A stretch of 64,000 nucleotides of DNA from positions 89,466,001 to 89,530,000 of the forward strand of contig OZ231127.1 of NCBI GenBank assembly GCA_965153355.1. The letters are read 5' to 3'. The notes below the pieces were generated by a model. The model made no database searches and was not told the origin of the DNA. It saw only the letters and a list, made by a program, of their open reading frames with translations. Below are positions 19,441-31,001 of the stretch, piece after piece (position 1 is the first letter of the stretch; every line of letters starts with the position of its first letter). This DNA is from Flaccisagitta enflata. Its lineage: Eukaryota > Chaetognatha > Sagittoidea > Aphragmophora. The position numbers and the translations under genes are program-made.

Positions 19441-21280
19441 CCAAAAAATGGTATATTTTTTACAATTTGTTAATAATCTATATTTTTTTGGTGTTAATTA
19501 ACGCATGAAATGTGGTGTTAATTAACATCAAAAACAACATGTAAATTAACAGCGTAGAGCTACAAAATCAATTTGTTAATAATCTATATTTTTTCTGTGT
19601 TAATTAATACGCTGTTTTTCATGTTGATTAACTCCATATTAATCTGTTAATTAACACCAAAAAATTGTATATTCTTAATATTTTGTTAATAATCTATATT
19701 TTTTGTGTTAATTAACGCATGAAATTGGGTGTTACTTAACATAAAAACAGCATGTTAATTAACGGCGTGTAGGTACAAAATCAATTTGTTAATAATCTAT
19801 ATTTTTTCTGTGTTAATTAACATGCTGTTTTTGATGGTAATTAACACCCAATTTCATGCGTTAATTAACACAAAAAGATATAGATTATCAACAAAATATT
19901 AAAATATAAAATTTTTGCAAGTTAATTAACAGGGTGAAATGTAAGGTTAGTTAAACATCAAAAATGTTAATAATTAACAGCTTAGGTACAAAATCAATTT
20001 GTTAATAATCTATATTTTTCTGTGTTAATTAACAAAACTGTTTTTTATGTTAATTAACACCACATTTCAACTGTTAATTAACACCAAAAAATGGTATAGT
20101 TTTTACAATTTGTTAATAATCTATATTTTTCTGGTGTTAATTAACACAGGAATGTGGTGTTAATTAACATAAAAACAACATGTAAATTAACAGCGTATAG
20201 CTACAAAATCAATTTGTTAATAATCTATATTTTTTTCTGTGTTAATTAACACGTTATTTTTTGTGTTATTAACAATTATTAACGGTTGACAACACCAAAA
20301 TAGTATATTTTTACAATTTGTTAATAATCTATATTTTCTGGTGTTAATTAACTATAAATGTGGTGTTAATTAACATCAAAAACAACATGTAAATTAACAG
20401 CGTATAGCTACCAGATCAAATTGTTAATAATCTATATTTTTCTGTGTTAATTAACACGCTGTTTTTTATGTTAATTAACACCACATTTCAACTGTTAAGT
20501 TGTTAATTAACACAAAAAAAAGGTATATTTCTGATTGTTAATAATCTATTTTTTTGGTGTTAATTAACTCATGAAATGTGGCGTTAATTAACATCAAAAA
20601 CAACATGTAAATTAACAGCGTATAGCTACAAAATCAATTTGTTAATAATCTACATTTTTTCTGTGTTAATTAACACGTTGTTTTTGATGTTGATCAACTC
20701 CACATTTCACCTGTTAATCAACACCAAAAAATTGTATATTCTTAATATTTTGTTAATAATCTATATTTTTTTTGTGTTAATTAACGCATGAAATTGGGTG
20801 TTAATTACCATCAAAAACAGCATGTTAATTAACAGCGTGTAAATACAAAATCAATTTGTTAATAATCTATATTTTTCTGTGTTAATTAACACCACATTTC
20901 TCCCATTAACTAACACAAAAAAATTGAATATTTTTAACAATTTGTTAATAATCCATATTTTTTGGGGTTAATTAACAGTTGAAATGTGGTGTTAATTAAC
21001 ATCAAAATCAGAATGTTGATTAACAGCGTATAGGTACAAAATCAATTTGTTAATAATCTATATTTTTTTTGTGTTAATTAACCCGCTGTTTTTCATGTTA
21101 ATTAACACCACATTCCAACCGTTAATTAACACCAAAAAATGGTATATTTTTAACAATTTGTTAATAATCTATATTTTTTTTGTGTTAATTAACGCCTAAA
21201 ATGGGGTGTTAATTAACATCAAAAACAGCATGTTAATTAACAGCATATAGGTACCTGATAATTAACAACAACCTTCAGCA
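19441..21280. repeat. Satellite of alternating inverted GTTAATTAAC palindrome units
   Basis: About 1.8 kb of tandem units spaced ~105-115 bp, each beginning TTGTTAATAATCTATATTTT (near 19467, 19572, 19683, 19998, 20109, 20215, 20424, 20638 and others). Units alternate between a form with GTGGTGTTAATTAACATC and a form with ATGTTAATTAACACCAC, which are reverse complements. A ~215-bp dimer is therefore itself an inverted repeat that could form a hairpin. Dozens of exact or near GTTAATTAAC palindromes occur. There is no ORF. TAATTA is the core of homeodomain sites, and the string resembles half of an HNF1-type site. Confidence 0.85.
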
Positions 21281-21392
21281 CCTATTTTCAGTAATTTTCT
21301 CAAAAATAAAGAAATGTTTTTCTTAGTTAATTTCCTGGTACCTATATAGTGTTAATTAACGGCGTTAAAGTACTGTTAATTACCATAGCCAA

Positions 21393-21593
21393 AATCAGGG
21401 ACGATATACCAGCACTCCGCTCACTCGCTCCGCAGCGTTCCCCTTTACTGCGCTCGCTTCACTCGCTCGCTCCGTTCACGGGCTCGCTTTCTCACTTTGC
21501 TCACTCCCTCGTGGGACAGTTAAATATGTGTTCACGCTGTTATCGCGTTTCACGGGAACAAATGCGTTTTTGTTGCTCACTAGAAACACGCCC
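21393..21593 (-). mobile_element. Family 3 element (GAGCGAG-rich)
   Basis: On the minus strand: GGGCGTGTTTCTAGTGAGCA, AAAACGCATTTG, GTGAACACATATTTAACTGT, CCCACGAGGGAGTGAGCAAA, then GAGCGAGCGAG-type sequence to about 21400. Similar copies lie at 26394, 26850, 51130 and 52203. It has no coding potential that is conserved. Confidence 0.6.
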
Positions 21594-21980
21594 TCAATGC
21601 TCACTTGATTGAAAAGCGACAAATGAGAAATTTTGCTCACCGGCTGCTTCTGCAGTCTGCTGCAATTAATTATTTTCTCAACGGATAACAAATCCTTGAT
21701 CTTATCTCATTTGATTCTAATCTCTCATCTCATTCATTAGAATAGAAAAGACTAGAATAGAATGAAATAGAATAGAATGAAATAAAACAGAATAGAATAG
21801 ATCGATGTACAGAACGTCTTGTGGAATGTGAAAAATTCTTTGTAGGTTTCATATGACGATGATAATTCTTTGGTGCATACAATGATAATCAGTTTAGGGT
21901 TGACATCTTTATATCTACATGTCTGGATCTCCCTCTGTCTCTGTCTGTATGTCTGTCTGTCTGTCTGCCTATCTGTCTGT
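21594..21980. other. No gene seen; AATAGA-rich tract
   Basis: Contains a short run of GAATAGAATA-type repeats (21740-21800), then unique-looking sequence and a GTCTGTCT tract (21944-21970) leading into the CT microsatellite. Confidence 0.45.
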
Positions 21981-21984
21981 TTCT

Positions 21985-22470
<486 letters not shown>

Positions 22471-22686
22471 CCAATTTTCCACAAGATGTTCGAAGTGTCA
22501 AAAATGTCCCTGCCCACGCTCGCGCGCTCAGCTTTTAAGAGCTATGCAGTCCGTGCGTTTTAAAATATCCAACGCCACCCTCTCCCTCTCCCCCCCCCCC
22601 CCTTCAAAGTCAGCCTCGTGCCAAGCCCATTTCGCTGTTGCTTACTATGTCACATCCTTTCAGTAAGTTCCTTTGATTACTGATAC

Positions 22687-22955
22687 CCATGTCACGCTCG
22701 ATTACTGTTGTTCTGATGGCTCATATTTTTGTTTACAGCAAGGTGGCGCTCATGTCACGCTCCTGCACTGTTGTTCTGATGGCTCATATTGTTGTTTACA
22801 GCAAGGTGGCGCTCATGTCACGCTCGTGTACTGTTGTTCTGATGGCTCGTATTGTTGTTTACAGGAAGGTTGCGCTCATGTCACGCTCGTGTACTGTTGT
22901 TCTGATGGCTCATATTGTTGTTTGCAGGAAGGTTGCGCTAATGTCACGCTCGTGT
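22687..22955 (+). repeat. 63-bp minisatellite, 4.2 units
   Basis: The unit contains CATGTCACGCTCGTGTACTG, TTGTTCTGATGGCTCATATT and GTTGTTTACAGCAAGGTGGC. It is 63 bp, so all copies stay open in two plus-strand frames (one reading HVTLVYCCSDGSYCCLQEGC). Each unit has a splice-acceptor-like TTGTTTACAG. I do not call a gene, because there is no start, end or flanking exon context. Confidence 0.85.
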
Positions 22956-23065
22956 AGTGTTGGTCTGATTATTCACTCCTCCTGGCGTTGTCAACTGGTC
23001 TTCCACTTTTTCATCGGATTTCCGATGCAATCCTGGTTGGGCCGCCCTTTCTCTTTTATTTTTCC

Positions 23066-23620
23066 TTTTGGGCAGCGGCCCCGAAGGGGCCGATGACCTA
23101 TGCTTCTTCTCCTTCTTCTTCTCCGCACCCCCCTCTTCTCCAATCCCAGTTTGAGGCTCCAATCCCAGCCTCGAGGCTCCAATCCCAGCCTCGAGGCTCC
23201 AGTCTCAGCCTGGAGGTTCCAATCCCAGCCTCAAGGCTCCAATCCCACCTTGAGGCTCCAATCCCACCTTGCGGCTCCCATTCCAGCTGCAAAGCTTCCA
23301 TTCCAGCGTTGAGGCTCCCATCCCAGCCTCAAGGCTCTAATTTCGGCCTTTAGGCTGCAATCCTAGCCACAATGATCCAATCCTAGCCTGGAGGCCCCAA
23401 TCCTGGCCTCATGGCTCAAATTTCAGCCTTGTGGCTCAAATCTCAGCATCATAGCTCAAACCCCAGCCTTGAGGCCAAAATCCTAGCCTCAATGCTCAAA
23501 TCCTAGCTCAGCATAGGTCATCGGCTCCTTTGGGGCCGCTGTCCCTCTCACTTCCACATCTTGCATACACTAACTTAGGGGCAACGGGTACCATTGACCA
23601 TCTGACGCTTTTGCGACTAT
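23066..23620. mobile_element. Family 2 element, both arms intact, 20-bp array
   Basis: The left arm TTTTGGGCAGCGGCCCCGAA, GGGGCCGATGACCTATG has its reverse complement at 23510-23545 (CATAGGTCATCGGC, GGGGCCGCTG). Between the arms are about 18 diverged 20-bp units (AGGCTCCAATCCCAGCCTCG type). Outside the right arm follows GGGCAACGGGTACCATTGAC, CATCTGACGCTTTTGCGACT, a tail also found at 31480-31530. Confidence 0.8.
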
Positions 23621-24153
<533 letters not shown>

Positions 24154-24364
24154 ACCCTCGGTTTGTCAGTCTGTCTACCTTTCTGCATCTTATTCAAGCC
24201 CTGGATGTATTGGACTTTTTTTAACCCCTTGAACTTTCTTTTCTTCTCTTTTTCTCTTCTCATGTTGCCTCCGGAAGTCGGATGTTTTGAAAGAGACTCT
24301 TGCCAAATATTCCGAGGATGGCAAAAACGTTGAACAGAAGGTGAGGCCGAAGACATTGTAACTT

Positions 24365-24605
24365 ACCCCATTAGTTACCTTGCATGCGAGTGGGACATAG
24401 CAATATACCCCATTCGTTAGCTTGCATGCAAGTGGGACATAGCAACATGCCCCATTAGTTAGCTTGCATGCGAGTGGGACATAACAATATGCCCCATTAG
24501 TTTGTTTACATGCAAGTGGGACATAGCAACATACCCCATTAGTTAGCTTGCATGCGAGTGGGACATAGCAACATACCCCATTAGTTAGCTTGCATGCGAG
24601 TGAGC
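24365..24605 (+). repeat. 42-bp minisatellite, ~5.7 units
   Basis: Each unit has CCCCATTAGTTAGCTTGCAT, GCGAGTGGGACATAGCAACA. The central TTGCATGCRAG contains the palindrome GCATGC. Units differ by a few bases each. Confidence 0.9.
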
Positions 24606-25189
24606 TTGTGTTTTCCTTTTAACATTGAATCTATAAATTCTCGAAAATGATGCAGTTAATATTTGATTACTGAAAGATTTGCTATGGGAATGATGCGTCT
24701 CCAAAACAAACAGAACTGACCAACACAAACAGATGGGATGATATCAGGTCTGCACTCGCGGGAAACAATGTCCCTGATTCTTTTCACGATAAATAGCCGC
24801 TATCTGTGCGTACAATACCACCGACAACAAAAAAAAAGCAGAGCCATCTCTTTTCTCATTGCTGTGAGGATAATTAATGCACTGGGTTTGTTTTCAGTTT
24901 TCCCATTTTCCATGGTGACAATGGTATTGCTGTTGCCTCGTATTGAGCCAGTCTCTCTCTTTTGTCTGCCATTTAATTGTATTCAGAGATTACTATTTTC
25001 CCCGTTGGCTAGACTCAAAGTACAAAAGATTCAAAGGGATTTTAGACTTACTGTGATATTAGTATTCATGGATAGAATACAATTGGTTGTTTAATTTGTT
25101 CCATTAGACTCAAAAAAAAAAAAAGAAGAAAAATTTCCGTTGATATATAAGCCATGCAGATTTTGATCAACCACCAATCTTTTGGATAT
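24606..25189. other. No gene seen
   Basis: A 118-codon plus-strand ORF (24738-25094) has no recognisable motif, no splice context and mixed composition; I do not call it. An A-rich tract lies at about 25110-25135. Confidence 0.4.
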
Positions 25190-25365
25190 ACAGTAGGACC
25201 CCGCCTCATCGGTCCCATTGGGACTGAAGATTTTTCACATTTATCTCAGGTTTACCTTTAAAGAGAGGTAAAATAACATTGAATACTATCATTTAAGACC
25301 TTAAAATGTTAACCTTTATTGATGGGGAACCTTTAAAGGCGGGGCTGTTATTGCGGGGTATAAAG
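25190..25365. mobile_element. Short inverted-repeat transposon remnant (pogo/Tc1-like MITE)
   Basis: It begins ACAGTAGGACCCCGCCTCAT and ends near GGCGGGGCTGTTATTGCGGG. CAGTRGAACCCCGC-type termini are typical of pogo/Tigger-derived MITEs. A related piece, with TACCTTTAAAGGCG, is at 30000-30233. Confidence 0.45.
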
Positions 25366-25494
25366 TGTTTCGTTACACAAGAAGTCAGAAGCTAAGTCTT
25401 CCATTCATTAGGCAACGTCAACTTACTAACTTATTCACGCGTGACAACTTAAGCCTTGGTCAGACCAACAAGACGTCGTTCTCGCACACTTGCA

Positions 25495-25545
25495 CACGCA
25501 CACGCACACACACACACACACACTCACGGCGTACACACACACACA

Positions 25546-25642
<97 letters not shown>

Positions 25643-25679
25643 GCACGTACACGTTCAGTCGTTCACGTACACGTACACC

Positions 25680-25762
<83 letters not shown>
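25495..25762. repeat. (AC)n microsatellite, two long blocks
   Basis: (AC)n blocks at about 25500-25640 and 25684-25761 flank a 45-bp CGTACACGTTCAG-type spacer. All ORFs here are artefacts. Confidence 0.92.
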
Positions 25763-26393
25763 CAACGTGGACCATAAGGCGGAAGTTTACTTCGACGTCA
25801 TCGCTACGTCATTTGTTTCCATTACCCAACATTAATTGCGCGACGTCATTTGTTTTCATTGTACCAACACCAGATGGAAGCGCTGAAGACGACCAATCAA
25901 TCGTTAATTGATAATGCAATCGATTCTCTTAAAAGAATTTGTTAGTAAAGCCTTCATCGTTATGTTCATTGTAACACTAACAAGGGGGATTTGATTGAAA
26001 AATTCGCTCCTGTCGTAACATGATAGGATCATGGGATAGATGATGTTGACTAATATCCATAGTACGCCATCCCCTTTCCATAACAGAGAAAATTGTTTCA
26101 TTTTACCTAAATAAGCGATGACTTGACAATGGATTACTGCCAAATTGACAGGACGTGTCGTGGAAAAGTCTTCTTTCCATGCAACAAAGCACGCCCGGTT
26201 GGTATTAGAGGTTCTTTCTCTTCGTCCGTCTGTCTGTCTGTTTGTCATCCCTGTGGAACTTTTTCTCTTATATCGCCCGTAGGCTACTAGGCAAACATGA
26301 TTTTACGTCAAGGACAAGTGACTCTTTAAGCCACATTTTGGTCCATTGGTTGGTCGCAAAATGCTTTATTGATGTTTCCCGCCTCTGCCGCGA
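25763..26393. other. No gene seen
   Basis: Unique-looking sequence with several GACGTCAT (CRE-like) strings near 25794-25850: GACGTCATCGCTACGTCATT and GACGTCATTTG. A short GTCTGTCT tract is at 26228. Confidence 0.35.
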
Positions 26394-26632
26394 CTAAGGG
26401 CGTGTTTCTAGTTAAGATGAAAAACGTGTCTGTTCCTGTCAAAGGCGTTTACAGTGTGAACACCTATTCAAGAATTCCAACTGTCCCATGAGGGAGTGAG
26501 CAAAGTAAGTGAGTGAGCCCGTGTATGGAGCAAGTGAGCGAGCGTAGCACGGCGAGCGGAGCAAAGCAGAGCGCTGCGAAGAGAGTGAGCGGTGCGAGCG
26601 AATGAACATATCAAGCGACCAAGTGTCCTGTT
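26394..26632 (+). mobile_element. Family 3 element (GAGCGAG-rich)
   Basis: CTAAGGGCGTGTTTCTAGTT, then GTGTGAACACCTATTC, CCAACTGTCCCATGAGGGAG, and many GTGAGCGAG-type words to GACCAAGTGTCC. A second CTAAGGGTGTGTTTCTAC occurs at 26788, about 390 bases on. Confidence 0.6.
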
Positions 26633-26849
26633 CAGTAATTCATGTCCCTTTGATCCTTAAGGTTTTTGTTTCGTACTTGTTTTAGTTGGGGGTTTTTGGC
26701 AGCTGGCTGAAAAATGAGAAAAATTCTTTTCATGCATTTTCTTCTCTTTTTGCGAGCTAAAAGGACTATGAGGCTAAACGATTCCACTAAGGGTGTGTTT
26801 CTACAAAATCTTGACATAGGTAACCTAGTTCTTTAAAAGTCACTCAGTT

Positions 26850-27028
26850 GCTTGCTACATTCATATGCTCATACCACTTCCCTCACTCACTTCTTTTCCA
26901 GCTTCGCTACGCTACGCTATGCTTGCTTCGCTCGCTCACCCTCTTTGTTTGCTCACTCGCTTTGTTCGCTCACCCACTTCTAAGGCTCGCTCAGTCACTT
27001 TGCTCACTACCTCGTGGGACTGTGCAAT
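26850..27028 (-). mobile_element. Family 3 fragment, opposite orientation
   Basis: The plus strand has GCTCGCTCACC and CACTCGCTTTGTTCGCTCAC words ending CTCGTGGGACTGTGCAATAG. This mirrors the GTCCCACGAGG end of the other copies. Boundaries are uncertain. Confidence 0.5.
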
Positions 27029-27242
27029 AGAAAAGAAAAATAGATGAGAAGTGAGGTAGAATACAACCAAGATAGAGCCGTAAGATTCAGTATGAACACA
27101 CACTTAACAGCAAGACGATATCTAAGAAATTGGATCATGTCTAAAAAAAGGCTGCAAAGAAAGGGAAAAAGGCGAAAAGTTACGAGCAAGCCTTTGAGGA
27201 GGAAGGCGACACAGATTAAACGTTATCATGTTTTATCCAGAA

Positions 27243-27332
<90 letters not shown>

Positions 27333-27440
27333 GACAGATAGACAGACAGACAGAAAAGACAGACAGACAGACAGAAAGAAAGAAAGACTAATAGACGGAG
27401 ACAGACAGACACAAAGACAGACAGAGACAGACTGACATAT
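27243..27440. repeat. (GA)n and (CAGA)n microsatellites
   Basis: (GA)n spans 27244-27308, followed by CAGACAGA units with AAGA and ACAGAGACAGA variants. Confidence 0.9.
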
Positions 27441-27595
27441 AAAAAGAATTTGATAAGCGAGTCCCGTTGAGGATTGCATAAAGAAGGGAGAAAAGAGAAA
27501 TTAAAATAGAATTAAAAGAACTTGGGGGAAAAAAAGAAAAAAAGAGCAAAACATTAAGAGCGACCAGAGAGCGAGTGAATCTGGTTTTAACTCAA

Positions 27596-28055
27596 GTGGA
27601 ACCCACATAGAAAAACGTGATAATGTGGGGCTGGTTAGAATGCTGGGTGCTCTTTGCCTTTGGCCTCTTATCACGATTTCAAAACGCCATTCAGTCTTGA
27701 ATTAGAAGAGATTCAAGGTTGAAAAATTAAAAATTTCTTAGAAAAATATCCTAAAAAGAGAATAATTGAACTGAGTTTGTTTGAATTATTATAAAAAAGC
27801 CTTTAAAAGGAGGATTTTCATTCAAGAATGATGCAAAAAGTAAGAAAATTACATTTCTTTTCATAGTTTTCAGTTTTTACATAAGTCGGACTTGAACCTC
27901 ACTCGGTCTTGAAATGCAAAGTGGACGTGGCGAACTTCAGAGCTCCCTTACATCCATGAGTGGAACCCACAGAGAAAAACGTGATAATGTGGGGCTGGTT
28001 AGAATGCTGGGTGCTCTTTGCCTTTGGCCTCTTATCACGATTTCAAAACGCCATT
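27596..28055 (+). repeat. ~100-bp direct duplication, two copies
   Basis: GTGGAACCCACATAGAAAAA to ATTTCAAAACGCCATTC at 27598-27695 recurs at 27960-28055 with very few changes. The unit has inverted words (CGTGATAA / TTATCACG). The second copy continues into the block described at 28055-28460. The 260 bases between the copies show no gene. Confidence 0.75.
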
Positions 28056-28470
28056 CGAGGCGTGATAGCAATCGAGAAGGAGAGAATCATCCATGAAAAC
28101 TATTTGCATGAAGTGGTTTGCTTCATTCATTCATTTATCAATTCATTCATTTATTCATGCATTCATTCATTCATTCATTCATTCATTCATTCATTCATTC
28201 ATTCATTCATTCATTTATTCATTTATTCATTCATTCATCCATTCATTCATTCATTCATTCATTCATTCATTCATTCATTCATTCATTCATTCATTTATTC
28301 ATTCATTCATTCATTCATTCATTCATTCATTCATTCATTCATTCAGTCATTTATTCATTCACCTTTTCTGCCGCTGGCCTCACAGCGCGATTTCAAGGCG
28401 TGATAGCCATCGAGAAGGAGAGAATCATCCATGAAAATTATTTGCATGAAGTGGTTCGAGTCGAGGAGTC
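28050..28470 (+). repeat. Exon-like 60-bp block duplicated on both sides of an (ATTC)n array
   Basis: GGCGTGATAGCAATCGAGAA, GGAGAGAATCATCCATGAAA at about 28059 recurs at 28398, with the (ATTC)n array (28120-28365) between. The two copies differ at two positions, both third codon positions in the frame VIAIEKERIIHENYLHEVV, and both silent. It could be a remnant exon. No start, donor or partner exon is visible. Confidence 0.5.
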
Positions 28471-28934
28471 AAGAATTTAGGCCGGCGTTTGAGATTGTTC
28501 AGATTCAGGGTAAAAGAGCGCACGCGCGTGTGTGTGTATGAATGTGAGTTTGTGCGTGTTTCAGTGTCTGTTTGCGTGTGTGTTTGAGAGGCAAGGTCGG
28601 GGATGAATGCGCGCGAGCACTCTCCGTTGAAGGGGCCACTGTGTACTGATTCAATCACTCATTCAAATGAGCAACCATCGACTCGCCTTTGGCCCAGATG
28701 TTATCAAAGTGATAACATTTTCGAGTAGAACGGGGTTGAGGTGAAGGGCCCTAGCAACGAGGGGAGCTTGAGCTTTAAGACCGTATCAACGAGAACAGGT
28801 TGTCACGCGGTTTGGGCAGATGGTGATGAAGGACATCTGCCATTGTGGCTGCGGTTTTGAAAATTGCATTAAAATTCGGACAGATTGACCAAGCTTAGCA
28901 GCCTTCGTGATTATGTTCATGTGACTTGCAAAAG
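28471..28934. other. No gene seen; short GT-rich tract
   Basis: A CGCGTGTGTGTGTATGAATG tract at 28520-28590, then unique-looking sequence. Confidence 0.4.
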
Positions 28935-29055
28935 GCCAAGATGCACGCCTGATGGAATGACCGACAGACGGACTGACTGACGGACGGACTGATCGACGGA
29001 TGGACTGACCAACGGATGGATATGGCCTCCTATAGACTTGCAGACTTAAAAATGG
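28935..29055 (+). mobile_element. Family 1 element, diverged
   Basis: AAAGGCCAAGATGCACGCCT near the 5' side, GACCGACAGACGGACTGACT repeats, then GGCCTCCTATAGACTTGCAG, ACTTAAAAA. The block TATAGA and the terminal ACTTAAAAA match family 1, but the hairpin is decayed. Confidence 0.5.
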
Positions 29056-29995
29056 AAGAAAAGCTGACAGTTCTAAGAGATATCTGTCAAGATATCTGAT
29101 TGCTGAGAGTGAAAGTGCTTTAGTCTCGTAAAGAAAAAAAAAAGATTTGCGTAAAAGATGAGAGAAAGCAATTCAAGCTCTCAACTGACGCGGCTGCACT
29201 AAGGGCGTTTTTTTAGTAATATGGCGAATAAACAATGAATTTTTTATTTCAATTTTTGATTGATAGATCTATAGATAGGTCATATGGAAAGTGATCCACA
29301 CCAGTTTTGAACAATTCTTTATCTTGTATTGCCCAGAAAGTTACTTTTAGTAATGTTTTCCTCTTTATATCATTACTGAGACAGAAAAAAAAACCATTGC
29401 CGCCTTTTGCCATGGAAAGACTAGGCTCTATCTGTAGCTATGGCAATAACGATTCTAGGTTCAAAATCTGAAGATACACTTTTTATCACTTTAGGAGTTA
29501 TAGCACATGGAAAATAGTTGCAATATCTGCTCATTGCATTATGGAAATCCATCATCGCATCTTTCATCGATTTTTTCCCTTAAAAAACGGGACCAAAATG
29601 CAGCTGAGGAACAGCAGAGACAGCTGAGAGGCAGGAGAAGCTGCAGGGGAGTAGGGATTTTTGTTTTCATTGCACTTTCTGGCAATCAAAATGGTGGCCT
29701 CTATGTACAAAAATATAAACTATTGCTCTCACAGCAGATGGTACAGACGGGTAAGCATGCCCTATTTTCCAGTGTGGACTGTTTGCCTGTTGGGCTTGTT
29801 GACCAATAAAGAGGGAGACTTTTATCATGAAACTTAATAACCTTTGCTTTGTATCATCATATGGAAAAATATCATGCATTGTAAAATAAATGCCAGAAAG
29901 CAATTTAAATGCAATTTGTAAACTTTCTTAATAAACATCTTTGAAAACTTTCTTAATAAACATCTTTCTTGTAAAATTTTTTCATCATCCAATAT
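29056..29995. other. No gene seen
   Basis: A 100-codon ORF (29507-29809) has no recognisable domain. A 20-base direct repeat (AACTTTCTTAATAAACATCT) occurs twice around 29920-29965. A 13-base CTAAGGGCGTTTT string at 29199 resembles a family 3 end. Confidence 0.4.
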
Positions 29996-30233
29996 TTTGT
30001 CATAGTTTCATTTTGTTATAAAATAAAGCGATTTACCTTTATTCATGGGGAATTTACTGAAAGGGCCCAAATGATTTGACCTAAATAGGCGAGTCACTGC
30101 TAAAGCAAGGTCCGTTAACTAGGGGTATTTTTACAATATCAAAGTCTGGAATATTTTAGGACTCAAGTATCTTGTCCTTTAAAAGCGGGGTACCTTTAAA
30201 GGCGTCGTTTTGGAGGTGGGGGTTCCACTGTAA
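29996..30233 (-). mobile_element. Inverted-repeat transposon remnant (pogo/Tc1-like MITE)
   Basis: The right end GGAGGTGGGGGTTCCACTGT is, on the minus strand, ACAGTGGAACCCCCACCTCC, a pogo/Tigger-type terminus. Internally, GGGGTACCTTTAAAGGCG matches the copy at 25190. The left end is unclear. Confidence 0.5.
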
Positions 30234-30368
30234 ACTCTTCATCATGTTCCTCTCTTCTTCTTCCTCTTTGTATCTTCCTCTCGCTCTTCCTCTTCTTCCC
30301 GCTTCCTTGCCTTGACCCGGATGAACTTGAAAAAAATCCCAGGAAAACCTTTTTTTCCCTGTTGACTT

Positions 30369-30495
<127 letters not shown>

Positions 30496-30573
30496 GTCCC
30501 AACAAATCCCATTATTGACAACCAGATACAAAGTGACGCATGTTGAGCGGATTACGGCGCAGGAACATTCATT

Positions 30574-30763
30574 CATCCTCTATAAGAAGCTTTGTCCCTC
30601 CGTCGGTCGGTCGGTCGGCACGCCGGTCACGCTTTTAAGGAAAAAATTGCAGAAAATGATTGTATTCACATTTCAATTATCATTATTTTCCTTTATTGAG
30701 CTTGGGATGGTCAAAATAAATAACGCTGGCGCACCATCTTAAACCGCGTATCCAGCCTTGTTT
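30574..30763 (-). mobile_element. Family 1 element, decayed
   Basis: The plus strand has CTCTATAAGAAGCTTTGTCC and GTCGGTCGGTCGG, then ends AACCGCGTATCCAGCCTTGT. This is the reversed AACAAGGC..GGATAC start. The hairpin itself is lost. Another copy abuts it at 30768. Confidence 0.55.
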
Positions 30764-30767
30764 CTTG

Positions 30768-30968
30768 GTTTTTAGGCGCGTGCTACGTGTCTCTACACCC
30801 CGCTTCTTCCGTCCGTTGGTCGGTCGTTTGGCCGGTCGGTTGGTCCGCTTTTTACTTTTCGGCGTTTTTTCAGTGTTTTGAGCTCGATGCGTCTGCCCAA
30901 ATGCCTCAGTGACCTTCTCTATCACTGCCCCTGCCCACCAGCAAGGGTAGCCGTGTATCCGGCTTTGT
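30768..30968 (-). mobile_element. Family 1 element, complete
   Basis: On the minus strand: AACAAAGCCGGATACACGGC, TACCCTTGCTGGTGGGCAGG, GGCAGTGA, GGGCAGACGC, AAAAAGCGGACC repeats, AGCGGGGTGTAGAGACACGT, and AGCACGCGCCTAAAAA. The hairpin has several mismatches. The 5' subterminal motif is also decayed (CTTGCTGG). Confidence 0.65.
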
Positions 30969-31001
30969 TTAGCTTTATTTCATTTTTTTTGCTTTCTCTT
31001 T

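Noticed and set aside
24738-25094. 118-codon plus-strand ORF
   Set aside because: No domain, signal, splice site or repeat of the frame elsewhere.
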